A stretch of 64,000 nucleotides of DNA from NCBI GenBank assembly GCA_016776905.1, contig JADHSM010000004.1:62001-126000 (forward strand), in the 5' to 3' direction. Below are positions 29,288 to 39,162 of the stretch, piece after piece; position 1 is the stretch's first letter, and every line of letters begins with the position of its first letter. The translations under genes and the position numbers were made by a program. The DNA is from Planctomycetota bacterium (GTDB lineage Bacteria; Planctomycetota; UBA8108; UBA1146). The notes beneath the pieces are model-generated. The model had not been told where the DNA came from. It did not search any database and worked only from the letters and a program-made list of their open reading frames with translations.

Positions 29288-29315
29288 TCATCCTGTCGTC
29301 AGACAGGAATATGGA

Positions 29316-31886
29316 TCATGGACAACCGGTGGTGCAATCAAGACCGTCTGTTGTCGGATCCTCTCCACAGTTGATCGGCTCTGGGAGAACGCCTCCTCCA
29401 AAGAGGAAACTCAAGGCAGCAACAGCGTCTGCAATGTCAAGATTACCGTCGTCATTGGCGTCGGCAGCGTCTTGGCAACTCACAGGAGTGCTGTTGAAAA
29501 GTAGTTGTAAGATATTCACAGGGTCACTGATGTCCCTGCTTCCGTCGAGGTTGGTGTCACCTCTCTGGAACTGGGTTCCACCGGTTCCTGCACAAGCTGC
29601 GATCTCTACCGTAAAGTCATCGATACCCGCCTCACAGAGTGAGTTATTGGGGGCATCCGTGGCAGTAAATCGAACCATGGTGTTGACGGAAGGAGTCACG
29701 ATACTGCTGACCGGGAACTCGAAGCTCTGCCATGTCGCGTTCGTTCCGAGCGCTCCACCTACCACGAGAGCGGTGTTCCAAGTGACACCTCCGTCGTTGG
29801 AAACAGAGACTACGAAATCATCCAACTGAGTGGGGTCGGTCTCGATATTCGCGTACCAGAGATTGAATCGGATGACGGCGTTGGTTCCGGCAAGATTCAT
29901 ACTGGGACTGATCAGGTGGGTAGGACCCCCGTCGATGTCGGCGGCACCCGCGGTTCCTCCGACCGCACCATTACCGGTGATCCAGCACAGGTTTCCGCTG
30001 GCTGAATTTTCGGGTTGGGAAGGTGTGGCACCACTCGAGGTTCCGATTGGATTGACCAGTTCCCATGCACCCGCGGTCAAACTGACATCACTACTGACGG
30101 TCCAGCCGTCGGCCAGGCCTGATTCGAAGTCATTGATATCCAAGGTGAGATTATCAGCCACAGTCAGTGTCGTCGTGGCCGATGTCTCTGTGACTCCATT
30201 GGTGAGGGAGGCAGAGGCGAACCATGCAATACTGGAACTGGCACTGTTTCCGTCGAGGATGCCTTCGAATGTCGAATTTCCCAATGCCATCATGGGAGTC
30301 TCGACAAAAGCAGCTCCATCAGCGGAGGTGTGAAGGACGACAGTGGCTTGATCAAGAATGCCACCCCCGAAGGCTTCAACGAGGACATTGACCTCGACCG
30401 TGTCGGTACAAGGCACCTGACCCGGATTCGTTTGCGGAAGGGTCATATTCAGACCAATCGGCGCTTCGTTCATGAAGATCTGAGTGCCGGTGCAGGTTCC
30501 GATGACCATATCTTTCCAACCGTCACCATTGATGTCAAAGACCGCGACATCGTGAACACCATTGGGTCTCCACAATCCGCCGTCATTCTCCTGACGAAGA
30601 GTCACATTCGGGGCATTCCCCAGATTGTGGTAGATGTGCATTCGACGATTACAACCGGCAATGTCGACGTCGACATCAGTGATGATCACGTCATTCCAAC
30701 CATCGTTATCGAGGTCTGCAATGATCGAGTTTCCACCGAAACCGTCGTCTCCCGTAGCTCCGGTTCCACCCGCAAAGTCGTAGAGGAACCTGTTAAAGTT
30801 TGCCAAGCCGTTGGCATCGTTTCCTGAGTTGAGGAGGAAAGAGTCGGCGGCGTCATCAGTGACGACGACGTCGTTCGCACCGTCATTGTTGAGATCACCA
30901 ATGGTGACATGGTACGGAGCCATGCTGGGGAAACTCTCTTTGTGGGCACTGAATGAGCCCACGTTACCAGGTGTATTGTAAGCCACTCCGACGTATTGCG
31001 GAGGGTTCAAGGCCGTATCCTTGACGATGTCGAGGATGTTGTCCCCGTTCATGTCAACGATCGCAGAAGCCATTCCGAACGCGGATTGCTGGAAAGGGAA
31101 GGGGCTACCACCCACGACAATGTTTCCAGAAAAGACGATCGCTGTTCCATCTGTGAAGAAACCTGTGCCGTCGTTGAGAAGCAGGCGATCATTGAAATCG
31201 AGGGTTTGAGCACCGCCGCTGTCATAATCACCGATGTAAATGTCCACGTCCCCATCGCCATCGATATCTCCGACATCAACGGAGCAGAAACGAGGTGCAT
31301 GGGGAGTTCCGTTGGGGGCATTGCCCTCAAACTGTTCCATACGTGCATCTTCGTGTAAGAAGCCGCCCCAGTTCCCGTTGACCAAACCCAAGTTCATGTA
31401 GATTCTTGGGTAAGAGATATGCTTGGGTTGACCATCAGCGAGGGTGACAGCAGTGACGAAGTCGAGCCAACCGTCATTGTTAAAGTCGCCGAGCATGACG
31501 TCGCGGTCATTGGTCGGGGTTAAGAATCCGTTATCTCCGGCGACGTCGGATGCACTGGCATATTCCGCCGTACGATCCACGAGTGTTCCACCTTCATTCA
31601 TGAACAGAACGTTGGTTCTGAATGCCTGGATTCCTCCAGAGGTGAAGGGTTGCTTTCTGACACAGATTAAATCGATGTCTCCATCGTTATCGATATCTCC
31701 CCAGATGTAATCTTTCTCGGCAGTATCCGAGATGGACACATCTGCAGAAGCTGTGATGCGAGAAGCGGTTTCATCCGTAAATTGAACCCAGTCTGGCTGG
31801 GCGAAAACATCTGTCGACACGAAGAAGACAGAGACAACCAAGAGTACGCAGACTCCGGCGATGGAGGTAAATGGCTTTTGGCGCAT
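29316..31886 (-). CDS. Secreted FG-GAP/VCBS repeat protein with C-terminal dockerin-like module
   Basis: DIDNDGDIDLICV, DFNNDGWLDFVTA, DIDGDGDVDIYIGDYDSGG; RGDTNLDGSRDISDPVNILQLLFNSTP...CGEDPTTDGLDCTTGCP. Confidence 0.88.
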   Translation of the reverse strand: MRQKPFTSIAGVCVLLVVSVFFVSTDVFAQPDWVQFTDETASRITASADVSISDTAEKDYIWGDIDNDGDIDLICVRKQPFTSGGIQAFRTNVLFMNEGGTLVDRTAEYASASDVAGDNGFLTPTNDRDVMLGDFNNDGWLDFVTAVTLADGQPKHISYPRIYMNLGLVNGNWGGFLHEDARMEQFEGNAPNGTPHAPRFCSVDVGDIDGDGDVDIYIGDYDSGGAQTLDFNDRLLLNDGTGFFTDGTAIVFSGNIVVGGSPFPFQQSAFGMASAIVDMNGDNILDIVKDTALNPPQYVGVAYNTPGNVGSFSAHKESFPSMAPYHVTIGDLNNDGANDVVVTDDAADSFLLNSGNDANGLANFNRFLYDFAGGTGATGDDGFGGNSIIADLDNDGWNDVIITDVDVDIAGCNRRMHIYHNLGNAPNVTLRQENDGGLWRPNGVHDVAVFDINGDGWKDMVIGTCTGTQIFMNEAPIGLNMTLPQTNPGQVPCTDTVEVNVLVEAFGGGILDQATVVLHTSADGAAFVETPMMALGNSTFEGILDGNSASSSIAWFASASLTNGVTETSATTTLTVADNLTLDINDFESGLADGWTVSSDVSLTAGAWELVNPIGTSSGATPSQPENSASGNLCWITGNGAVGGTAGAADIDGGPTHLISPSMNLAGTNAVIRFNLWYANIETDPTQLDDFVVSVSNDGGVTWNTALVVGGALGTNATWQSFEFPVSSIVTPSVNTMVRFTATDAPNNSLCEAGIDDFTVEIAACAGTGGTQFQRGDTNLDGSRDISDPVNILQLLFNSTPVSCQDAADANDDGNLDIADAVAALSFLFGGGVLPEPINCGEDPTTDGLDCTTGCP

Positions 31887-32619
31887 TTCGGGGACACTCC
31901 CTTTCCCTAGTCAAAAATGTTCATCTCGCTTTACCGTTTCACCACTCCAGTGAAAAGGTTTCAGACTTTGGGAGTGACCGAATCCCTCAACACAAATAGG
32001 GGACGGATCGGAAGCACCTCGAAGTCTGTCAAGTGTCGATGAACGTGAACCACCCCCCCGGGCAGCTCAATAACCACTGAAATCAGTTCTTCAAATCAAA
32101 AACTAGTTCGGGCGCAAAGTGCACCACGAACCTCATTATAGGGGCCCAGACCCATGTTTGGGACAGGGTAGATCCTAATTAGACCGCCTCCGGCTGACTG
32201 GATTTATGGATTTCAGGGTCGACATTTGAACTCCGTGTGTCGGACCGTCTGGAAATCGATAATTGACAGGTTCGGGTTCGGTATCCATTTCCTGAAATCC
32301 CTCCAAATTTCCTATGTATTCCATAATTTCTATTTCCCTACGTATCCGAAAAAAAATCGCCTTCGGACCGGGTATTTAGGGAATTTCTACCGATTTGAGC
32401 ACCTCGGGAGGCTGATAAGGGGCAGAAGGGCTCTCCGCTGGAAAGAAATATGAAGAAGACCCACTCCATTCGACAGGTATCGATCGTTGACTGACGACGG
32501 TGAAGCGGCGATCCCCAAAGTCCTTGAGTGGGGCTGAATTCCCCGGGGTAAAGGTCCATATCTCTTGGAGATGCTACTCTTCACTGAAGGGACCCGGTTT
32601 ACGCCGGGATTTGAACCAC

Positions 32620-35202
32620 ATGCCCCGATCCAGAAAAAATACTCCGCCCAGATCCAGAGTCAGCGTAGAGGTGCCGTGTACATCGCACCCTGGTGATGCT
32701 GCTCGATCACTCATCGAGGCTGTCTTGAGTCATGGTGAGGGGACATGGGTCCTCCAACCTCGTGACCCTGAGGCACCCTCCATCAGTGTCGAAGTGAAAT
32801 CAGGGTGGCTCGTGGACATCGAGCAACCGGGACGTCGCTCTATCCTTCATCGGGCATTATTGAAATCTCCACTGCTTCGAGACAAAGACATTTCAAGACT
32901 GGAACGACTGGGTCTTGAAAAACAGGCATGTCCTGGTTCTCTCTGTCTCGATGAAGGAATCATAGATCCGGATCTTGCCGGAAATGAGATCCTCAAGGCG
33001 ATGGACTGTGACCTCCTCCTGATTCACGGAGCCGGTGAAGGATCTTGGCACGGCCCTTTATCTCACTCGATAAACTCCGGACTTCGCGAGCGAGTCGAAT
33101 TGGGAATGAATCTTGAACAGGCTTTGCTGAGGAGTGCAAGAGAGCATCAACTGTGGGAGACGATCGTGGACTTGCCTCTCATGAGAGAGGTTGTCTCGGC
33201 AGCCCCTACGGCGATGACATTGTTCGCAGATCCCAGTGCTTCCGCTGAAAAAAAGGCCCTGATCGAGTCTGCGGACGGTCAGAATGATATTGCTGCACTG
33301 ACGACACCACGACCCGATCCATGGAGAGCTCTGGATAGAGTTCTCGAGTTGCTCGATGAAGGTCATCTTCAATTTCAAAGTGCCATGTCTCTGTTTCACC
33401 TTGGTGAGCAGAAGAAAGAGTCTGGAGATTTTACTGCTGCATTGCGTCACTGGAGAAGAGCAGAAGAAAAAGGTCTCGACGATTTTGATCTGGGAGGTCG
33501 AATCGGAGAGCTCTGTGCTGAAACCGGAAGAGTTTCAGAAGGTCTCCAGCGTCTGAGAGTCCATGCTAAAAGATGTACCGAGCAGTTGAGATGGGATGCG
33601 GCAAGAACCGCTTGGACTCATCTCGTTCAATTTGATCCCTCAGATAAAGAAGCGTGTGATCGCGCCATCCAGCTCTGGAAAAAAGAGCCCGCAGAAGATT
33701 TGTCAGAAGGGCTCAAAATGGCCCAGGTCTTGATCGATTCGAAGCAATGGCAAGAAGCCTGCGATCTCCTCGATGGTGTCGGTGCCCGAGTACCTGATGC
33801 CCGAGTATACGAGTTGCATGAGATTGCGGCTCAGGCCTTTGGAGATATAGATTCGGCTTATAAAGCTCGTTGGCGTAGAGCCGAGTGTCTTCGAACGGGA
33901 GCCCGTCCAGAACAAGCCCTCGAACATTATCAATATCTGGAGGATCACAATCCAGGGTCCACAATTCTTCGTGTTCGATTAGCGGAGGCATTGCTTCGCA
34001 ACGGCAACATTGAAGCCGCAGGAGAAATCCTCCAGTCAGAGTTTGTGGACTCGGGACAGCACCGAGGAAATATTGACGAAGAACTGTTCGGTGCTCTGCA
34101 CTCTTGTGAACAGCAACCAGAGGTTCCCGGTATCGTTCGTGAAGTGTTGTTTGTCGAAGCACTTCAGTCGGATTGCATTCCTCGAGCAAGGAACCTCCTC
34201 AGAAAACTGTGTGCTTCGGCGATCAGTCACGCCGACTTCCTTGCGGGGGAGCGCGTCTCACAACGTTGGTTGAATCTTGAGCCTTCCGATATCGAAGTGC
34301 GTTCTGATCTTTTGGAGCTCTATCTTCGAAACGGTAAGGAAGATCGTTACAAAATCCTGCTCGAAGAATCGATGAATCTGGAGATTCTTACTCATGATCA
34401 ACGCCAGAAAATGGCATTAGATCTTTTAGAGTTAGATCCCAGTCATCCGAAAGCCGTCACAAGATTACTCCATGAACCCATTCCTGAAAGTCTGGATCGA
34501 GAAGACCTCTACAGAAGAGCTCTTTTGCGTGCGACTGCGGATGGGAGCACTCTCCCGAAAATGAACGAGTTTGGGCTAAGCGCCTCGCAGGATGGACGCT
34601 GGGATGTCTTGACGGCTTTGTTCAGTGGACACGGAACTTCACTGGAGGACGTCAAGCCGGTCGTCGACAGATTGAAAACACAGCCGAATCTGTTGCAGGA
34701 CCTGCTCAGCGATCTCCTGGAATCGGTGACGTCAGGAGAGGAATTGTCGGAGACTTTGGGCCAACTGAGCTCCACTCCGGAAGCGGTTCCTGCCCGTCAG
34801 CAAAGAGTCGCTGTCGTTCGTTCCGGCGTGACTGGAATCACCGAAAAGTTGAAAAACCTCGGTCAAAGCGTCTCAGACTCGCCGTCACCGCGTGCTGAAG
34901 AAGCTGATTTCTTGGCGGGGGAGACTGTGAATTCGACCCCAGAACCCGCTAAGGCCGCAGCCGGGGTACAATCTTCACTGGATCGATTGAAGGCTATGCG
35001 AGGTGCCTCTGAACCGGTTCGAACGGTCCCTGAGCTGCCTTCTACGCCTGAAAATGAGGATCAGGAACCCTTTTCTGTACGACCTGCTCCACCCCCAGTA
35101 GCCCCCCAGCCCAAGGTTTCCAATGCGATTGCTAGGCTTGGAGCACTCAGAAGTGCAGGGAAGTTAACGAGCGACGTTGACGTGGAACACGAGGATCCCT
35201 AG
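32620..35202 (+). CDS. Large TPR-like protein with N-terminal DUF4388-like domain
   Basis: N-terminal segment resembles DUF4388/PATAN-type (VEVKSGWLVDIEQPGRRSILHRALLKS...ILKAMDCDLLLIHGAGEGSW), then helical TPR-like repeats (ALRHWRRAEEKGLDD, ALEHYQYLEDHNPGSTILRVRLAEALLRNGNIEAAGEIL). ATG at 32620. Confidence 0.6.
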   Translation: MPRSRKNTPPRSRVSVEVPCTSHPGDAARSLIEAVLSHGEGTWVLQPRDPEAPSISVEVKSGWLVDIEQPGRRSILHRALLKSPLLRDKDISRLERLGLEKQACPGSLCLDEGIIDPDLAGNEILKAMDCDLLLIHGAGEGSWHGPLSHSINSGLRERVELGMNLEQALLRSAREHQLWETIVDLPLMREVVSAAPTAMTLFADPSASAEKKALIESADGQNDIAALTTPRPDPWRALDRVLELLDEGHLQFQSAMSLFHLGEQKKESGDFTAALRHWRRAEEKGLDDFDLGGRIGELCAETGRVSEGLQRLRVHAKRCTEQLRWDAARTAWTHLVQFDPSDKEACDRAIQLWKKEPAEDLSEGLKMAQVLIDSKQWQEACDLLDGVGARVPDARVYELHEIAAQAFGDIDSAYKARWRRAECLRTGARPEQALEHYQYLEDHNPGSTILRVRLAEALLRNGNIEAAGEILQSEFVDSGQHRGNIDEELFGALHSCEQQPEVPGIVREVLFVEALQSDCIPRARNLLRKLCASAISHADFLAGERVSQRWLNLEPSDIEVRSDLLELYLRNGKEDRYKILLEESMNLEILTHDQRQKMALDLLELDPSHPKAVTRLLHEPIPESLDREDLYRRALLRATADGSTLPKMNEFGLSASQDGRWDVLTALFSGHGTSLEDVKPVVDRLKTQPNLLQDLLSDLLESVTSGEELSETLGQLSSTPEAVPARQQRVAVVRSGVTGITEKLKNLGQSVSDSPSPRAEEADFLAGETVNSTPEPAKAAAGVQSSLDRLKAMRGASEPVRTVPELPSTPENEDQEPFSVRPAPPPVAPQPKVSNAIARLGALRSAGKLTSDVDVEHEDP

Positions 35203-35228
35203 GATCCTTTACTTGGAATGATTCAAGA

Positions 35229-35302
35229 GGCGGCATCGCCAAGTGGTAAGGCACGGGTTTGCAAAACCCGCATCCCCGGTTCGAATCCGGGTGCCGCCTC
35301 CA
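35229..35302 (+). tRNA. tRNA-Cys(GCA), CCA encoded
   Basis: Acceptor GGCGGCA/TGCCGCC, anticodon stem CGGGT-TTGCAAA-ACCCG, T-arm CCCGG-TTCGAAT-CCGGG, TCCA. Confidence 0.94.
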
Positions 35303-35568
35303 TTCCAAATGCGATGAGCAGTTCTTGCTGATCGTGCCTATGTGTTCAGCAACGTCTGGCGCCCTCGGCTGCGAGAGTTTCCCACCCCGTTTTTGTCCGG
35401 TCTACATTCTCTCTGAGAGGTGTGGGCATACGATCTAGGTTTCTCTGACGGTGTTTCACTTTTCTAAAGTCAGAATGACCGAAGACAAGCTCATGCCGGC
35501 AGGATATTGGATATTGCAGGCGTGGATTTGAAGATGCTCTAAGCTCGACTGAGGGAGCGGTCGGAATC

Positions 35569-37062
35569 TTAGATCTTCTTTAAAAGTTCTTCGAAGCGTG
35601 GGTCTGAACGAAGCGATTCGAGGTCGAGATCATTTCGGACATGATCGACTCGGTCGTATCCATTTTTGAAAGCGTTATTTAAACTGTTGAAAGCCGCATC
35701 TTTATCGCCGGATAGCGCATAAGCACAAGCAAGATTGTAATGTGCCGTCGTGTTCGTCGGATCCAGCTCTAGGCACCCTATGAATTCGGTGATCGCTTTC
35801 GGTAGTTGTCTTAATCTCAAGAAAATGAGACCCGAAGTTTGTCGCACTTCAGAGTCGAGAGGAAATCTTGCCAGTAAATCTTCGAGAAGGGACCTCGCCC
35901 CAGCCAAATCCTGCGTGCTCATTAGATTTTTAGCGGCTCTCAGAATGGCGTCACGACTGGCTTCTTCTAAACGGTCAGAACCAAATCGTCGATCGATGAG
36001 CATGATTCTCGCTCCTCGACTGTCTCCGAGCAGTGTGAGTAATTCTGCGCACCGACGCCTCAATCGAAGGTCGGCTGCGACAGTCGCTACATGTACAAGA
36101 GTGGGGTTGATGCGATCACCATGAACAGCCTTTAGGCGGAGGAGAAGATCTAGCTTTTCTTTGCCCTGAAGTGCATTCCAATTTGCGAGAGAGATCGTCT
36201 GATTAAAATCGAGATTTGCGGGTAAGCGGATTTGATTTCGAGCTCGCCATTCTGCCAGTAGGTTTTCTGGAATATTGAGGGTCTGTTGTTCAGCTGAGAG
36301 ACGAGTGAGATAGTCATGACCCATATCACCCATATCTAGGAAATATCTTCGACCCCGTTCGATCCTGAGAGGGATAAAACTAGTGAGATCTTTGGTCGCT
36401 TCCACACCAGCCTTTTCGACAATGTTTTTCCAGAATGGATCGGAATCATCGGCTGCCAAATGGGGTGACAAAGCGGCTAGCCAACGAAGTTCTCCTGCAG
36501 AAATTGAATCTTGATTTTGCGGGGCTCTCGAAAGGCTCCAGTTCTCAAATATATTTTCTCGAAGTCGGGTTCTGATCCGCTCGACGAAGGGGTCAATGAC
36601 CTCTGAGGATTCTGCGTGCCCTGATAGAGAAATGGCAAGGAAAGGCCCGGCAGAGTTCAACTTTTCATTCAGTTGAGTGAAGCGAGTACGAATATCATCG
36701 GATTCTTCAAGCCACTCGACGATGGGCTTTTCAGAATCGATTTCTCGTAGTTGAGATAGCTCCACTGCGAGATTGTCCACTTCGGACAGTATTGCGATTA
36801 ATAAAGCATCCAGTTTGAGTTCGAGTCGAGCTCTGATCACTGGAGAGAGTGGACTTTCAAGGGCTTGAGCCAGTTCACCGATAGAAGTGCTATCGAGCTG
36901 CTGGAGTGTTTTTACAGCCATCGTCGAGACCAAGATGTCTTCAGATTCTAGTTGCTGAATCAGGTCGGACAAATCTCCAGATGCGTTCCGCTCGATAGGA
37001 ACTCCCGAGAGTGCGGGACTGCACAGCAGGTAACAGGAGAGTAGCCATGGAATCAGATTCAT
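35569..37062 (-). CDS. Secreted TPR-repeat protein
   Basis: Signal-like MNLIPWLLSCYLLCSPALSG; C-terminal TPR GCLELDPTNTTAHYNLACAYALSGDKDAAFNSLNNAFKNGYD. Confidence 0.7.
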   Translation of the reverse strand: MNLIPWLLSCYLLCSPALSGVPIERNASGDLSDLIQQLESEDILVSTMAVKTLQQLDSTSIGELAQALESPLSPVIRARLELKLDALLIAILSEVDNLAVELSQLREIDSEKPIVEWLEESDDIRTRFTQLNEKLNSAGPFLAISLSGHAESSEVIDPFVERIRTRLRENIFENWSLSRAPQNQDSISAGELRWLAALSPHLAADDSDPFWKNIVEKAGVEATKDLTSFIPLRIERGRRYFLDMGDMGHDYLTRLSAEQQTLNIPENLLAEWRARNQIRLPANLDFNQTISLANWNALQGKEKLDLLLRLKAVHGDRINPTLVHVATVAADLRLRRRCAELLTLLGDSRGARIMLIDRRFGSDRLEEASRDAILRAAKNLMSTQDLAGARSLLEDLLARFPLDSEVRQTSGLIFLRLRQLPKAITEFIGCLELDPTNTTAHYNLACAYALSGDKDAAFNSLNNAFKNGYDRVDHVRNDLDLESLRSDPRFEELLKKI

Positions 37063-38486
37063 CGAATCAGAATGGGCCCTTCGTTCGGGATGGTGATCTG
37101 ATCGAGGACTTTCTTCAACTGAGCGACATTGCAGGCCAAGCGCGGCGAAATCTCTAGGGTTCTCTTCGGCTGGCCTTGGTCATCCATATCGAGTTCGATT
37201 CCCGCCTCGAGGAGCCATTGTGCCCAAAGTTTTTGAAGGGCCGCTCGAGACGATTCGGGTGAATCATTCCCAGAGCTATTTTTGACGGGTGCAAATTCAA
37301 GGTCTCTGGATGCTTCCACAACAAGTGCATGGGGGGCTTGAGACAAGACGTCGAAAATGAAGGTTTCGAAGCGGATAGAATTGGGTGAATCGCTTTCATG
37401 CCACTCACTTCCATACCAATGCCGAACAGATTTATTGGCCATATGAAAAGGCATGGGTAATGCTGGGATTTCTCCGGATTCGTCACCGAGAATGAATTCC
37501 AGATCGATCATATGCATGGCGACATTGCCCGCTCTGAAGGAGAGTTCACCTTCAGCATTTCTTCGATGGCGTTCTTCTTCCCCAAGCTCGCTGTATTCAA
37601 TGACACGGAGATGCTCACCGGTTTGACAGAAAACTCCCACTTTTTCCTCGGGGTTTGTTTTGGCGACGGCTTTGGAAGAGAACACTGAATTGTCGAGCAA
37701 GTGAAGCCCTAGGAATTCAGGGTCGCCAAGAATCGCGAGGGGATTGTCGACCTGATGGGTGTAGACGTGCTTGATTCCTCGACTGCGAAACCAGTTGGCG
37801 TTTCGCTGAAGGAGACGTATCGCTCCGCCATGACCATCCGGACTGAAGAGGATCTCTCCGGGGCCACTTCGAAGGATTCTTCCTCTTCTTGCATCGATAA
37901 CAGGGAGTTCCTCCTGCGGTTCGATGATGACGTCGGAAGAATTTAAGCCGTGATAGTTATTGTCCCGGAAGTATTGAACCGTTTCCTGGTGATTCGAGGG
38001 GCTCGTCATGATCCACCAGGGAATCGTCGTACCCATCTCTTTTTGAAGCTTCCACAGAGACTCTGCGAAAAGTTGGAAGAGGGTCCCCTGAGATACGGGA
38101 AGTAAGGGGTAGCTTCCTTTGGGACCGGGATGACCCAATCGTGTTCCCACGCCTCCTGCAAGAAGCATGATCGCGAGTTCCCCGTTGCGAATAGCCTCGA
38201 GGCCTTTTTCCCGAGCGAGTTCTCTTTTGGGATCATCGAGTGAGATCAAGGGTGGTGGAGTGGGAGTTGCGATCGGTGGATGGTCGGGATCAGAGACCAT
38301 GTGGTCTCGGATCAGTTGTTGAATGAATCCGAGGTCTATTTTTTGAAGGGCATCGAGAAGGCCTCTTCGTTGAGAAGAATCGAGATCTTCCCAATCATCA
38401 AAAATGTGGTGCTGCCCTGATTCCTGATACTTTGCGACGAGGGCTTGATCAGCGGCGTCTTCAACATGAATTCTCAATAGAGTCAT
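37059..38486 (-). CDS. UDPGP-family nucleotidyltransferase (UTP--hexose-1-phosphate / UDP-GlcNAc pyrophosphorylase-like)
   Basis: ELAIMLLAGGVGTRLGHPGPKGSYPLLPVSQGTLFQL, FSPDGHGGAIRLL, KHVYTHQVDNPLA, KTNPEEKVGVF. Confidence 0.9.
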   Translation of the reverse strand: MTLLRIHVEDAADQALVAKYQESGQHHIFDDWEDLDSSQRRGLLDALQKIDLGFIQQLIRDHMVSDPDHPPIATPTPPPLISLDDPKRELAREKGLEAIRNGELAIMLLAGGVGTRLGHPGPKGSYPLLPVSQGTLFQLFAESLWKLQKEMGTTIPWWIMTSPSNHQETVQYFRDNNYHGLNSSDVIIEPQEELPVIDARRGRILRSGPGEILFSPDGHGGAIRLLQRNANWFRSRGIKHVYTHQVDNPLAILGDPEFLGLHLLDNSVFSSKAVAKTNPEEKVGVFCQTGEHLRVIEYSELGEEERHRRNAEGELSFRAGNVAMHMIDLEFILGDESGEIPALPMPFHMANKSVRHWYGSEWHESDSPNSIRFETFIFDVLSQAPHALVVEASRDLEFAPVKNSSGNDSPESSRAALQKLWAQWLLEAGIELDMDDQGQPKRTLEISPRLACNVAQLKKVLDQITIPNEGPILIR

Positions 38487-38831
38487 CCTCCTGCAGTGTC
38501 CTGATCTGTTCTGGTCCTTCGGACCGGACTGAGGATCGGATGTTACGGGAATGGAGACGAGGTGCCACCGTTCAATGGCATGTGATCGTCTTTCCTTTCA
38601 AATTTTTTGCTGCGTCCACCCGAGGTCTCATTCGGATCTTGTTCTGCTGTGGTCTGGGAGGTCCACTCTGTGAAAGGGATTGGAGGCATATTGGGTGGAA
38701 TATGGGCCCTCAGACCTGATTTAAACCTTTTGCGAAGAAATAAGGAGAACTACGGAGAAGTAGAGGGAGATCATCGGCTGGAGATCATTCGAGGTGGGGT
38801 TGAGGAGCTTCGTCATTGGATTCTGCCTTAC

Positions 38832-38876
38832 ATGCTGGATGCTTCCTTGAATGCTGGATGCTTCCTTGAATGTTGG
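38832..38876. repeat. 19-bp tandem repeat, about 2.3 copies
   Basis: atgctggatgcttccttga twice, followed by partial atgttgg. Confidence 0.85.
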
Positions 38877-39162
38877 ATTTGGAGCTTCAGGGGATATTTC
38901 AGCTCGAATCCTTCGGAAAAGCAGTTCATTGCGTTTTATGAAGTTCTCTGAAGTTCTGTGAGGTTGCGAGGAATTCTGTCATTCACGCAGGAGAGTGAAA
39001 ATCGAACCGATTCCGTAAATCGGGAGGACAGAAATTTGAAATCTGATTTTTTTTGGCGGACAATCACTATTCTCGGTAGCAGTGAACCTCTCGAAGGCTG
39101 AGGGAGCTCTCTTTGGTGAGAACTGGTGGCATGAATCACTGCCAGTGGCATCACCGTCATGA

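Noticed and set aside
30330-30827. Plus-strand ORF of 165 aa (and other long antisense ORFs such as 8251, 14800, 20213, 41378, 62532)
   Set aside because: These lie antisense to strongly supported genes, have no recognisable motifs, and are typical codon-shadow ORFs.
32226-32453. 75-aa ORF in the 31887-32619 gap
   Set aside because: No homology-like features or RBS; probably spurious.
38607-38951. 114-aa ORF in the UDPGP-nadC spacer
   Set aside because: Contains the 19-bp repeat, low-complexity Cys/Trp-rich content, no RBS or motif support.
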